From Nymphaea colorata (Eukaryota; Streptophyta; Magnoliopsida; Nymphaeales; Nymphaeaceae), in the NCBI RefSeq assembly GCF_008831285.2, contig NC_045151.1, forward strand, positions 303,544 to 367,543: a DNA stretch of 64,000 bases, in the 5' to 3' direction. Under the pieces are notes generated by a model, which did no database searches, had not been told where the DNA came from, and worked only from the letters and a program-made list of their open reading frames with translations. The translations under genes were made by a program, and so were the position numbers. Positions within the stretch are counted from its first letter, which is position 1; each line of letters starts with the position of its first letter. This document shows positions 22,865 through 35,327 of the stretch, one piece after another.

Positions 22865-24965
22865 AGAGAAGAGGAACAAAGAGACAGAGGGAGAGAGAGC
22901 GAGGGAGATTTTTTTCCTGTGGAAAGGTATGGTAAGGTTGCCCATTGTTGATGAAATTATAAAGCAGAGATTGGATGGTATGGTTCCCAAGATTCTGTGC
23001 TTTTATAGTTAAAGCTTCCTAACCAAGCCAATGAAGCTCTGCTTTATAATTTCCTCAACAATGGGCAACCTTACTATATCTTTCCACACCAAAAGTTTTG
23101 GTTAGGCTTGTGGTGATGGACCTTTGCCATTATAAGAGAATAGGGTCGAGTTCACACCAGTGGAGTGGCAGAGCCAGGATTTTTTAGTCATGGGTGTGAA
23201 GGGTCATGCTTTCACACCAAAAAAGTAAAAAAGATACAATTAAAGAGAGAGGATATAGAGACAGGCGTGAGAGAGCCTCAGAGATTTTTTTTTTCTATGG
23301 AAAGGTATAGTAAGGTTGCCCATTGTTGATGAAATTATAAAGCAGAGATTAGATGGCATGGTTTTGAAGATTCTCTACTTTTATAGTTAAAGCTTCCAAA
23401 CCAAACCAACCAAGCTCTGCTTTATAATTTTCTCAACAATGGGCAACCTTACTATATCTTTCCACAACAAAAATTTTGGCTAGGCTTGTGGCGATGTCCT
23501 TTGCCATTATAAGAGAATAGAGTCGAGTTCACACGAGTGGTAGAGCCAGGATTTTTTAGTCATTGGTGTGAAGGGTCTCACCTTCACACCAAAAAAGTAA
23601 CAATGATAAAGTTAAAGAGAGGAACAGAGAGACAAGGGGAGAGATAGCTAACGAGTTTTTTTTTCTTATGGAAAGGTATAGTAAGGTTGCCCATTGTTGA
23701 TGAAATTATAAAACAGAGATTGAATGACATGGTTTCGAAGATTCACTGCTTTTATAGTTAAAGTTTCCAAACAAAGCCAACCAAACTCTGCTTTATAATT
23801 TCCTCAACAATGGGCAACCTTACTATATCTTTCCACACCAAAAGTTTTGGGTTGGCCTGTGGCGATGTCCTTTGCCATTGTAAGAAAATAGGATCGAGTT
23901 CACACCAGTGGAGTGGCTGAGCCAGGATTTTTTAGTCATGGGTGTGAAGGGTCTCACCTTCACACCAAAAGAGTCACAAAGATACAATTAAAGAGAGAGG
24001 AATAGAGAGACAGGGGGAGAGAGAGCCTCAGAGATTTTTTTTCCTGTGGAAAGGTATAGTAAGGTTGCCCATTGTTGATGAAATTATAAAGCAGAGATTG
24101 GATGGCATGGTTTCGAAGATTCTCTACTTTTATAATTAAAGCTTCCAAACCAAACCAGCGAAGCTCTGCTTTATAATTTCCTCAACAATAGGCAACCTTA
24201 CTATATCTTTCCACACCAAAAGTTTAGCAGAGGTTGTAGCGATGTCCTTTGCCATTGTAAGAGAAAGGGTCGAGTTCACACCAGTGGAGTGGCAGAGCCA
24301 GGATTTTTTAGTCAAGGGTGTGAAGGGTCTCGCCTTCACATCAAAAAACTAACAAAGATACAATTAAAGAGAGAGGAACACAGTGACAGGGGGAGAGAGA
24401 GCCAGAGAGATTTGCTTTTCCTGTGGAAGGGTATATTAAGTTTGCCAATTGTTGATGAAATTATAAAGCAGAGATTGGATGGCATGGTTTCGAAGATTTT
24501 CTAGTTTTATAGTTAAATCTTCCAACCCAAACCAACCAAGCTCTACTTTATAATTTCCTCAACAATGGGCAACCTTACTATATCTTTCCACACCAAAAGT
24601 TTTGGCTAGGCTTATGGTGATGTCGTTTGCCATTATAAAAGACTAGGGTCGAGTTCACACGAGTGGTGGAGCCAGGATTTTTTAGTCATTGGTGCGAAGG
24701 GTCTCGCCTTCACACCAAAAAAGTAACAAAGGCACAATTAAAGAGAGAGGAACAGAGGGACAGGGGGAGAGAGAGCCAGATTGATTTGTTTTTCCTGTGG
24801 AAAGGTATAGTAAGGTTGCCCATTGTTGGTGAAATTATGAAGCAGAGATTGGATGACATGGTTTCGAAGATTCTCTACTTTTATAGTTAAAGCTTCCAAA
24901 CTACACCAACCAAACTTTGCTTTATAATTTCCTCAACAATAGGCAACCTTACTATATCATTCCAC
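22865..24965. repeat. Tandem array, six ~375-bp units each containing a hairpin
   Basis: The block GGAAAGGTATAGTAAGGTTG begins near 22921, 23298, 23669, 24047, 24423 and 24798, a period of about 374-377 bp. In each unit about 48 bases ending GAAATTATAAAGCAGAG are mirrored about 65-75 bases downstream by CTCTGCTTTATAATTTCCTC and CAACAATGGGCAACCTTACT. Units also carry a second small hairpin, GGTGTGAAGG...CCTTCACACC, next to CAGAGCCAGGATTTTTTAGT. Copies are closely similar, implying recent amplification. Short frames such as 24289-24504 and 24663-24890 read through the unit and are not genes. Confidence 0.92.
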
Positions 24966-26720
24966 ACCAAAAAAGAAAAATCTCTCTCACTCTCCCCTTC
25001 TCTTTCTCTGTTTCTCTCTCTTCCCTCCATTTCTTCTATCTATCCTACTGCCTTACCCAGTGGGATACCAATCTGGACATATGCTCCGTCTGGGTCAAAA
25101 AAAATTGTTCACCACTTTGTGCAATGTCCAAAATACCCCTAACTCATAGAAAATTAATCTTCCTCTGTAAGGATAAAATAGGTAGTGAAACAGTTAATAA
25201 TAAAAAAAATGACATTTCTTTTAATTTTTTTTTCCGTCCATTATGAAAAATATTTCTGATAAATATGACTCCTCTTAAAATTTTATTCCTATCTATGAAG
25301 GACAGAGAGACCGGCACACAACCTGGTGGGAGAGATTCAAAGAGGAATCAAATGCCCCGTTTCCATGAAAACTGGAAACGTTTGATCAGGGTGAAGAAAA
25401 ATTCCAGTTAAATGTCACTTTTCTCCATAATCCCAATCTTTACATTTGAAAGCTTCTTACATCATACAAGACCCACTTAAATTTAAACAAGATCATCACT
25501 ATGCTCTACAACCATAGCCGTAGAAAACGTGTATTATTCCAAAGAAAAAAAGTGTTTAAAATGTTAAACCAGGTCAGCTGGATAAAACGCGAAAAAAACA
25601 CTTTCTTTTAGATCAAAAACGAAAAAAAGGTGTTTTATTGTTGTTTTTCACGTTTTTTTTTTGCATTTTTTTAGTTACCAGATAGAAACTGCAATGTTCT
25701 AGTCCCTGATTGTCCAATATTCATTTTCATAAAGCACATAGTCTAAGAGATTTCACCACATTCGTCCTACAAAATTGAGGTAATAGTGTCTATTATAAGT
25801 CATACATAAAAGAATGCAATAACCGAAAAGTACGTAACTATTCGCAAGGTTATAACTACGTCTCAAAAGGAAAGCCACGAACTATATGACATAAGATGGC
25901 TTAAAGCCGTAAAGAAAGAAGCAAGATTTACACTCAAATCTAGTAGCAAGAAAGTGCATAACTAAAATTTCCAAAAAAAAAAAAAATCAAGTAGAAGTCA
26001 CGAACTAAATATCATGTAACATAATTTTTTTTAAGATAAACAAGTGAAAGGAGCACTTTCATCATCTACCACGTTTGTATGCCAGTTATTGATAGAACTC
26101 GAGGTCACCCAAGGACCCGCGGATTGATGCTTCAATGATCAAATTTAAATAAAAAAATATACGCGAGCAAGAAAAATCCTATAGAACAATGTTTAAGGCA
26201 ACACTATCATATAAGTAAACCTCATGTCTCAATGTATCAAAAATCAAGGATGATAATTTTAGATTATAATATTATTAGTCACCTCATATGACACCTAACA
26301 TTTAGTACTACCAACTGCACCTTCCAAAGTTCAAGTATTTGTATCTAAGTTTTCCTAACTTAAACTTGTGCTTTATTTGAGTGAATAGAGTTGGCGAAAA
26401 GACCTCCCACAAGGATGTCATAGACACAAGTAATGTGATATAGTGCTAACACTATACGTTCCAAAGTCCAAGTCTCCATATTCAATTTTTTCTAATTTAA
26501 AATTGTGCTATATTTGAGAGAGTAGAATTGTTGGAAAGACCCCTCCTATCTACCACTCCTTGAAAACCTGGATATGAAATGCTAGAACTAAAATTTGGGG
26601 CCTTTATATATAAGTAAAAAAACATGTTTCTTGATGTATTTGATAATAAGCATGGAAATTTTAGGTTCTATATATATTAATGTTGACATCAGATGCTGCC
26701 ACGGGCAGCCGGAGGACAGG
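24880..26720 (+). repeat. Partial direct copy of the 42.9-44.2 kb family
   Basis: 24880-25080 matches 42885-43090 (hairpin arm, CT-rich run, then TTACCCAGTGGGATACCA), and about 25675-26640 matches 43118-44110 in the same orientation, including TTCATAAAGCACATA, AAGTCATACATAAAAGAATG and TCGAGGTCACCCAAGGACCC. A 550-bp segment at 25100-25670 is absent from the other copy. No protein signature is visible. The left end overlaps the last unit of the hairpin array, linking array and element. Confidence 0.75.
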
Positions 26721-27380
26721 CAGGAGCCTTGGCCCCACCTAAAAATTTCAAAAACAAATTTTTACATGTATTTTTTAAAAATTTTCAATTAAAACGTAAA
26801 TTGTTCTTTTAGCTGCATCATTCTAGATCTAGAGTGTGTGACATATGTATTTTTAAGTATGGTCCATACAGCTTGACATGGAGTACATAGGACAATAATT
26901 TGTGTATGAGTTGGTTCGAGTAATGGCAGACATTAGCCAACTCAATGAAAGTTGGCATAATCAAACCCAGTCTGTAAGTGTTGGCTTGCAGTGAATTGCA
27001 CTAAATTGAAGTATATTTGAGTCGTTGAGAAGGAACATTGCCCGACAAAAAATGGCACATGTCACGATGTAACCAAGAAAAACCTCCAACTTAATTTTAA
27101 AATATTCACTAAAATACTATCTAATTTAAGTTCATATGTAAATGTGCGAGCAAAGTGAGGATTAATATATTAAGAATTTCCTCATTAGTTTGCGGATGAA
27201 TTTAAAATTTTTTTGAGGGACAGCAGAATACACTAGAGTTTCTTTAGAAAAAGATGGACAATATAAACTTATCGTGCCACGAACTTGAGGAAAACAATTA
27301 ACCTAGCTCTTGCATTTTGAGAGAGGATAGAATACAATAGATTCCCCTTATAAAAGGACTTCTAAAACAAATTCAATTGT
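26721..27380. other. Intergenic, no gene recognised
   Basis: AT-rich. 26700-26800 resembles the terminal part (CCTTGGCCCCACCTAAAAA) of the short dispersed repeat at 46911-47112. Confidence 0.4.
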
Positions 27381-27381
27381 A

Positions 27382-27775
27382 GGGATGTCAATGTATCTGA
27401 TTTGTATTGGATATCGGACTGAACCATTCCGAAAAAAAAAAAAACGGATATGAAAAAAAAAGGACATGCAATTAAGAAATGGGATCAGATTCAGATTTGA
27501 GAAATGACATCTGATCAAATTTGGATATATATAATTATCAGATCGGATGCAGATTCATATCGGATTTAGTTTTAAATAAATATCATAGATCCAATGTTTT
27601 ACATTTTGAAAATCAGCAGATTTGGTTCAAAGTTCGGATTCAAATTCTGATCCACATATGAATATAAAAATCGGACCCAGACTGTGGGATCAAAATATCA
27701 GACTTCGATTCAAAGGACTATTCTTTGTTTGTGTTAGAATCCGAATTTTTTGGATCTGAATACATGAATATCTAA
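27382..27775. repeat. Degenerate GGATCGGAT-rich element
   Basis: Begins TGTAGGGATGTCAATGTA and is filled with variants of CAGATTCAGAT, CGGATTTAG and GGATCTGAAT. This composition is common in plant non-autonomous hAT-like elements that start near AGGGATGTCAAT. No clear terminal repeat or target duplication was seen, so the class is tentative. Confidence 0.35.
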
Positions 27776-27901
27776 AAAAAGGGAAAAATCATTTAGAAGA
27801 ACTGGCTTTTTGAATTAAGAAGAAACTTCCAATTAAGTACCACCTTCAAATTCTAAAAGAGAAAAACTTCCCAAGTGTAAAAGAAGTCCTTATACTTACT
27901 A

Positions 27902-28072
27902 TATAACAACAATTATTTTGGTGTTTAGTTGAGTCTGATTGCCATTGATGATCCTCATCATCCCAAAATCTGAAATTTTGATGTTCATCTGATCATCCAC
28001 TAAAACAGTGGCTGCTTTGAGATCGCGGTCGATGATGCTGATGGCGGAATCGTGATGAAGATAAACCGTGCC
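27902..28072 (-). pseudogene. Receptor-like kinase fragment (subdomains VIb-VII)
   Basis: On the minus strand it reads YLHHDSAISIIDRDLKAATV and LVDDQMNIKISDFGMMRIIN, then GNQTQLNT. This is the catalytic loop and DFG region of cysteine-rich receptor-like kinases. The conserved HRDLK reads DRDLK, and the segment stops where an exon would normally end. Upstream, the frame runs into microsatellite DNA (poly Ile-Tyr). With no other subdomains nearby, it is an isolated exon-sized fragment, presumably dead. Confidence 0.8.
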
Positions 28073-28117
28073 CTCGCAGTCTTCCTCGACACCCACCAAC
28101 CCCACCCACATCCCATA

Positions 28118-28169
28118 CCCCCCCCCCCCCCCCCAAATAATTAACTTAGATGACCATCTCTCTCTCTCT

Positions 28170-28238
<69 letters not shown>

Positions 28239-28240
28239 TA
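28118..28240. repeat. Compound microsatellite C17, (CT)n, (TA)n, (CA)n
   Basis: A run of 17 C (28118-28134) is followed by CT repeats (28157-28170), TA repeats (28172-28226) and CA repeats (28227-28240). It produces spurious Ile-Tyr frames on both strands. Confidence 0.97.
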
Positions 28241-28883
28241 CACAAACCCACCATTATCAAACTAAAGTTGTTGTGTGGCTGTTGGTTTACAACATCAAGG
28301 GTTCCTCTTGTAGAAATTCTTGACAATTTATTGTGGTGATTATGCTAGAGATTCAGTGACTCTGAGATCAACTGCTGAACATACATTTAGGTTTGCTAGT
28401 GGAGAGCAGTATCCAGTAACAACACAACTCTATTTGGCTCCTAATTATACTGTCAGAATTCTTTAGAATGAAAAACTAATTGTTATACAACAGGACTCCA
28501 TGTAACAAATGAGAAGGTATGTACGTCTAACAACACTTATCCATTAGATTTAGTCGTGGATGTAAAAAATAAAGTTATTGTCTATTGCCCAAAAACTCCA
28601 AATTATAGATATATAAGCAAAATGCTTGCTTATGTAATGTATGCTTCCATTGCATGATGTGTGTTTTTTTCCTGGCCCACTTTAAAGAACCTTCGGGCCT
28701 ATACTGTCTGAGGTAGGTGTCATGTACATAGGCCTGTGTATCATGCACAGGTGCACTGGCCTGGTTTTCCAAACCATTTTTCACCTTATAAGGAGTATTT
28801 TAATTATTAATACTCTAGTGCATGCGTGCATATAATTTGTCTGCGAAAAAGGGCATTTCTTTTTAAATTAATTTCTACAATAC
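28241..28883. other. Intergenic with fragment of the inverted-arm family
   Basis: 28840-28940 resembles about 1985-2070 of the left arm (CATTTCTTTTTAAAT, then ATATGTCTTGC and TGCACC). 28310-28450 has a plus-strand frame (YCGDYARDSVTLRSTAEHTF) that looks exon-like but belongs to no family I recognise. Confidence 0.35.
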
Positions 28884-29114
28884 CTAACTCCTACCCTGAT
28901 TTTTTTTGGCATATATGTCTTGCGTGCACCATAGTGGGGGGATAACCTTTGCAGAGAGAGAAGCGTAGGACCTCATGGTGTCATATTCGGAGCTGAAAAA
29001 TTCAGATCCATTCTTCTCCAGGCCGACGTTTAGAATCCTAAGCGCTCTGAGTTGGGTGTCATGAGAAACAGATAGGGTGTTCAAATAGACGTAATCCATC
29101 ATATTCTCGTGCAC
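28884..29114 (-). other. Exon-like open frame, unidentified
   Basis: The frame reads LNTLSVSHDTQLRALRILNV and then GLEKNGSEFFSSEYDTMRSY, ending ASLSAK just before a GTTATCC donor-like site. Composition is balanced, unlike neighbouring low-complexity frames. No family assignment and no partner exons found. It may be a gene fragment carried by a transposon. Confidence 0.25.
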
Positions 29115-30658
29115 GCCTTTGTCCTTTACTATTGCCCACCAAGAGTGAGAGACAAAGAGTTGTAGGTTTGGTACTGTTGAATAATTCTGATTCTATATAC
29201 ATAACATCCTTAATTACACTAAAATGATACACTCAAAAAAAGGGAAAAAAAAAGGCAATCTAGCCAACGACGGAGCAAAATCAGATAGCTATCGATCGCA
29301 AGAATATTTATATCATGGTCCCAAAGAACTCTCGCATTTTAAATGAAGAGGTTTTTTCTTGGGTATAATAAGGCAAACTTAAAAAAAAACCAAGACAAAA
29401 AAAGTGAAAAATACAGTAACTTTTTAGAAAAAAAAAACTTGAAAATTAAGGCAAATAAAATAAATGAGAAATTAATAACAGAAACATAAAAAACAAATAG
29501 ATTAGCAACATTAAAAAATGGGATTTAAAAAAAAACGTGAAAACATGAAAAAATGATTTTTATTTGCTTTTTTTTGGTTTTGGCATTTTTTTCAAAAGAT
29601 GAAGTTTTTTTTTTTGAAGTTTTAAATGGCTGACTTATTTATCGTGAACATGAAAAAATGTATTCTATTCGTTTTCTTTTAGTTTTTGCATTTAAAAAAA
29701 TGAAGTTCTTTTAAGGTTTTAAATGGCTGACTTATTTATCATGGTTTTATCACGTCTTTTGGTATATATATAATTCGTCATCCAATCAAAACCTGCTTTA
29801 AAACTCGATGACTTACATTCTATAGATCAGACTCATGAATTTGATTGGTCATATTGTATCATGTCTGGCAGAGACACAGTTAGCTGGTAGGCTAAACCCG
29901 AGGCGTGTCAATTGCGAATTGCTCCAAGTCTGCATTAATATAGAAGGCTGCAAGGAGATGAGCCTAAATTGAATCAGAACAGGCGAATCTGAATAAACTT
30001 TTGGATAGAACATGATGTTACGTAAAGACTCATATAGACCTATTTCAATTTTTGGGTAGATTCAGATAAGACAGTTATATATAAATATAATACTCTTGAA
30101 TCTACCCCAATTCCTTGGTACAACTTATTACTGTTGCCAAACAAGGCTAATGGTTACATAAGGATTTAAATCCAACACAGGAGCCTGTGGCCCAATACAA
30201 ACTGCTTGCCGCCTTGACCAACAAACTTAGATGATCGTTGTTGTAAAGGATACCCACTTATGGACTGCAAGGAAACTGCCCAGGCTTTAAGTAGGCCTAT
30301 ATGAAGGAGGGTACCTGTTTGATCTAGTAGTGGTGATCAAATCCGAATAGTGTGTTATGTACTAAAAAAGGTTGGATTTAGCACTCAAGTGCTTACCCAA
30401 ACCAGATACCAACATGCCCTGTGAGCTTGGACACGGAAGAGCATGACATCTTCATCTATAGGTTCACTGATCTGTGAAATGCGGCCAATAGTAAGCATTA
30501 GTAAGCATGGTCATGGATCATCCTAGTGTTGGGGCCCTTCAGGACTGCTTCCTGAAGTTGGCCGTCAGGATTGCTTGGCGAGTCACAAACACAACGAACT
30601 TTGCGTTTGGATCACTCGACCGATAGATCTTCCATGAATTTGCATCTCCTTGCCACTC
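29115..30658. other. Intergenic, no gene recognised
   Basis: AT-rich, with A-runs around 29230-29620 and no recognised coding motif. Two imperfect copies of a segment ending in GTTTTAAATGGCTGACTTAT lie at about 29560-29640 and 29680-29745. Confidence 0.4.
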
Positions 30659-30663
30659 AAAAT
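30659..30663. repeat. Target-site duplication AAAAT, left copy
   Basis: AAAAT directly abuts the left LTR and is repeated at 37638-37642 directly after the right LTR; 5 bp is the usual copia duplication size. Confidence 0.85.
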
Positions 30664-31041
30664 TGATGGGAAGATTTCTTCATGCATATACAAACAAATG
30701 AATATGCCCTAAAACAGGATCTCGTTCATGCTAAATCACTGAAGCAAAACTTTAACTGTAGCAGAAGCGTACCTGAATCCATCCGAACAAGTTGACGATG
30801 ATATCACAGTAGGATCTTCCAGGGGGACCACTACCTTCTATATTATGAGCAATTTCGAATTCAACCTATTAAAGAATTCATAATTGCATATAGATATCTA
30901 TACATTATAAAAATACATCATACCATATAATATGATGTGATATACCAAAACACAATCACTTAACCGGATATTTACATTAAGATAGTCATAATGTCTGAAA
31001 TTCCTTATTGTCATATGTCGGCCCACCAAATGATCATTACA
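30664..31041 (-). mobile_element. 3' LTR of the copia element (378 bp)
   Basis: Aligns end to end with 37176-37637 but lacks about 84 bp (the segment 37336-37420 of the other LTR, around GTGCGTGAGCACATGTGG). On the minus strand it begins TGTAATGATCATTTGG, preceded by the polypurine tract AAGTGAGAGAT at about 31042-31053. Confidence 0.93.
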
Positions 31042-31437
31042 ATCTCTCACTTGGGCCAAATATGTCTTTATACATTCAGACATTACACAAAACCTTAGGA
31101 GCTCATAACTGTTATCTTATTAAACATCATTTTCACCAATCTCGCTCATGATCATATCAACACAGAACTACTGCAGCTTTCACTATATTGAAGTCAGATA
31201 AACCTTCAACGATCACAAATGTTGACATAATCAATGATATAGATCCAGTATGGATATATAAAATGAGAATTATATGTAATGTGATTACAACATGTCTATT
31301 CTCAACTGGTTCTACTTTAAAACTTTATGGAGATAAAAAAACACAAACACAGAATGGAACCAAACAACTTTAAACTATATTCTGCAGAAAACTGAATATG
31401 TGTCTATACATAAGAACAAACAAGATACAAACTCCCA

Positions 31438-33906
31438 CTAAACTAGTACATTATCCACGAATAAAACTCTAATACAAACAACATGTTTGTGAAAGACATT
31501 AGGTGTCAAACCTTTAATAAGCGGATCCGCAATCATAGAGTTTGTTCCAATATGCTCTAAAGACACCTGACCATTATATCTCAATGCTTCATATGTCAAA
31601 AACTTAATGTCGATGTGCTTTGACTTTGACAAATTGTGGCTGTTATTAGAGTACATGATTGTTGAATTATCGTCACAGAATAACCTTAGTGGTCTTCCTA
31701 TACCATTCATAATGCACAGCCCCGTGATAAAATTTCGCAACCACAAAGCATGATTGGATGTCTCGTAACATGATATGAATTCTGTGGCCACGGTTGAAGT
31801 AGCTACTAGTGTCTATTTGACATTTTTCAATGAGATAGCTCCTCCAACCAGTAAAAACACATAGCCTGAAATAGACTTTCTACTGTCTTGGCACCGAGTA
31901 AAGTTAGAATCTGAATACCCAATGATCTCCAACTGGTCTGTCTTCTTGTCTGTGAGCATAAAACTTTTTGTTCGTTGTAAGTATCTCAATACTCTTTTGT
32001 CTGCTCTCTAATTATCTATATCAGGATTACTTAAGTATCTGCTTAACATTCCAACGATAAATGCAATATCCAGACGAGTACAAACCTGAGCATACATAAG
32101 GCTTCCCACAACAGATAAATAGGAAATCTTTTCCATTTCTTTAGATTCGAGTTCACTTTTTGGGCACTGTTTGAGATTAAGCTTGTCTCTCTAAAAATTG
32201 AAGTATTTCCTAGTTTGCAATCTTTCATGTCATATCGCTGAAACACCTTATTAATGTAGGCCTTTTGTGATAATCCAAGAATATCCCAAGAACGATCTCG
32301 AAATATCTGGATCCCCAATACAAAAAATGCATCACCAAGATCCTTCATGTTAAACTTTGTTGACAAAAATTTCTTAGTTTCATACAATATACTCATATCA
32401 TTACCTGCCAGCAATATATCATCAACATTTAAAACCAGAAAGATAAATTTACCTTCACTGAACTTTTGGTATACACATTCATCAACCATATTAGTCTCGA
32501 AACCGAATGAAACTATAACATGATGAAATATATAACACCATTAACGGGAAGCATGTTTTAGCCCATAGATTGATTTCTTGAGTTTGTGTACTATTTTCTT
32601 TGCATTTCTTGAAACAAAGTTTTCTGATTGCACCTTATATATCATTTTATCAATGTCTCCATTTACAAACGTTATCTTTACATCCATCTGATGCAGCTCT
32701 AAGTCAAAATAAGCCACAAGTGTCATTATGGTCCTGATAGAGTCTTTCGACGAAACTGGAGAGAAAGTCTCTGTATAATCAGTGTCTTCCTTTTCAATAA
32801 CACCCTTTGCGACAAGACGTGCCTTATACATTTCAATGTTGCTTAATGAATCCCTCTTAGTTTTAAATATTCATTTACAACCAATGGGCTTCACACCTTC
32901 TTGCAAGATAACAACATCTCATACGTCATTATTCATCATGGACACTATTTCCTCATTCAGGGCATCTATCCACTTATGAGATTTAGAACTCTTTATCGCT
33001 TGCTGGAGTTAATAGGATCATCTTCTATTAAGCCCATATCAACATCATGTTCTTAGAGATAAACAAAATCATTTGAAATTGTGTTTCTCCTCTCTCTAGT
33101 GGATCTTGTTAGTGGCACTTTTACTTGATTTTCTTGAGGTTGTTGAGTTTGTTCTTCAGTAGTTTAAACAAAGAGACCGTCATCATTGCCTTCTTCTGAA
33201 TATGTTGATGGAACAATGACAAGAATAAAGACCTGACTATTACTTACAACATCTGTATGAGTAGACTTTGGTCCCTCTTCAAAGGCAATACGTCTAACCT
33301 TATCACCTCCCCTAAACTCAATATCCTCAAAGAAATGGGCATTTTCCGTTTCAAAGAAAGACTTACTGGTTGGATTATAAAATTTATAACTCATTGATCT
33401 TTTAGAATATCCAACAAAATAACATCTAACCGTCTTAGAGTCCAGTTTCCATTCATTTAGCCTATATGGCATCGCTTCAGCTGGACATCCCTAAACGTGA
33501 AAATGCTTCATACTAGGCGTTTTGTCTATCCATAATTTATATGGAGTTTTCGGTACTGCTTTTGATGACACTCTATTGATAATATAAGTTGCAGTCTTTA
33601 ATGCCTCTCCTTATAGGGGCTCCAATAAGGTAGAATGATTTATCATACTCCTTACCATATCCATAAGAGTCTGGTTTCATCTTTCAGCTACGGAGAACCC
33701 GACATGGTGTATTGAGGGACTATACTGCATTCCTCTAGGTACTTAGTAAAAGGGTCTGGACGTTGTTCACTTGATCCATCAAATCTACCATAGTATTCAC
33801 CACGACAATCAGAACTAACGGCTTTAATCATTTTGCCTAATTGATTCTCAACTTCGGCTTTAAATGATTTGAAAACGTCTAACGATTGAGACTTCTCATG
33901 AATCAA
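31438..33906 (-). pseudogene. Copia integrase, RT and RNase H region
   Basis: Successive minus-strand frames cover the pol region. 33906-33688 and 33472-33164 are integrase core and C-terminal parts (AVSSDCRGEYYG, LNEWKLDSKTVRCYFVGYSK). 32831-32541 holds the RT start (ARLVAKGVIEKEDTDYTETF, LELHQMDVKITFVNGDI). 32489-32043 holds the RT palm, where the usual YVDD reads NVDD (codon 32429-32427). 31791-31438 is RNase H (SKSKHIDIKFLTYEALRY, HIGTNSMIADPLIKGL). Stops and shifts between blocks mean no full polyprotein can be made. Confidence 0.92.
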
Positions 33907-35327
33907 ATACAGGTAACCATAACGAAAATAGTCGTCTATGAATGTGATAAAATATTATTGTCCATTCCAACAAGCCGAAGGTAATAGACCACAAACATCT
34001 GTATGAATTGGTTCTAAGACGTCTGAAGCTCTATTTGCATATGTTTTCTTAATGTTTGTTTGTTTTTCCTACATACATTGAATGCAAACATTAAAGTCTG
34101 CAAAATCAAGGGATTCAAGAATTCCATTCGACATAAACCTTTTGTTCATCTTTTCAGAGATAAGTCCTAAGCGTCTATGCCAAACATAGCAGAATTCTGA
34201 TTTACTAATTTTCTTTTAGTACCACTAGACGTAACATGCAAGGTTTCATGATATGAAGCAATCGTATCATGCAAATAGAGGTTATCGTTACCAGACAAAG
34301 AACCAGTGGCAATAAAATTTGAGTGCAGAAACAACTTAAATTTACTACCTTCAAATGAACAATAATAACCAAATTTATCCAATATGAAATAGAAATCAAA
34401 TTCTATCTAAAAGATGGTACTACATAAATTTCTATCAAATTTAAATAACAACCAGTCTTTAACAATAACTGAAAATCTGTTATGTCTTCAACCTTTGCCG
34501 TCTTGCCATCACCCACATAGATGAATCTTTCAGCATCATTTGGCATTCGACAATTTAGGCAGCCCTGCATAGAAACACTTATGTGCTGAAATTAAATTAA
34601 CCTCAAAAGAAACCAAACTGAGAAGTGTACCTTTCTTTTCACACCATGTGTGATACTTGGTGCAATCCTTCTTCATATGACTTTCACCCTTTCAAAAGAA
34701 GCACCATAATTCGTCTTCCTTATGCTTCTTCTGTTTTTCAATGGATGAATTGTCAATTGCAACTTTCTTAATAGTCTTTATTTTCTTACTTTTAGGCGTA
34801 GTAGCCAAGTGAGTACTTTTTATCTTGTCATGCTTCAATCCCTCCTCTTCGTCCACACTGTGTGAAATGAGCTCATTAAAAGTCAATTTCTCCTTCTAAC
34901 AGTTATAACTAATTTTAAAATGTTTATACTGTGGTGGAAGAGAATGGAGAAGCATATGCACTATGAATTCATCAGGTAATTTCAATCCTAATGCCTATAG
35001 TTTTGAAGCAAGGTGACACATTTCTATAATGTGCTCCCGTATGTTCTCCTTGCCTTTATATTTCAGCGTCACAAGTCTACTCAAAAGAGTACTTGTTTCA
35101 GTCTTTTCTTTTTTTGCAAAACGCTTTTCAATTTCTTCGTGGAACGACTTGGCACTAGCCTTTTCAGTAATTGAACCCCTAAAATTTATTGGGATTGATT
35201 TCTTCATGACCATTAGACATATGCGGTTTGAGCGCTCCTACCATTCAAAGTTCCGCTTATCCTCATGAGAACTTTCATCTGTTAACTTAGGTGGGGGCGA
35301 CTCCCTAAATGCAAGGTCTAAATCCAT
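33907..35327 (-). pseudogene. Copia gag and pre-integrase region
   Basis: Gag begins with ATG at 35327 (MDLDLAFRESPPPKLTDESS). A TAG at 35240-35238 replaces what is normally a Trp codon. 35213-34995 continues with SFHEEIEKRFAKKEKTETST and NIREHIIEMCHLASKL. 34886-34692 reads TFNELISHSVDEEEGLKHDK and runs into the zinc knuckle, where the second Cys codon of CX2CX4HX4C is TGA. 34382-34167 is the pre-integrase segment (HETLHVTSSGTKRK). The element's gag is non-functional. Confidence 0.88.
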
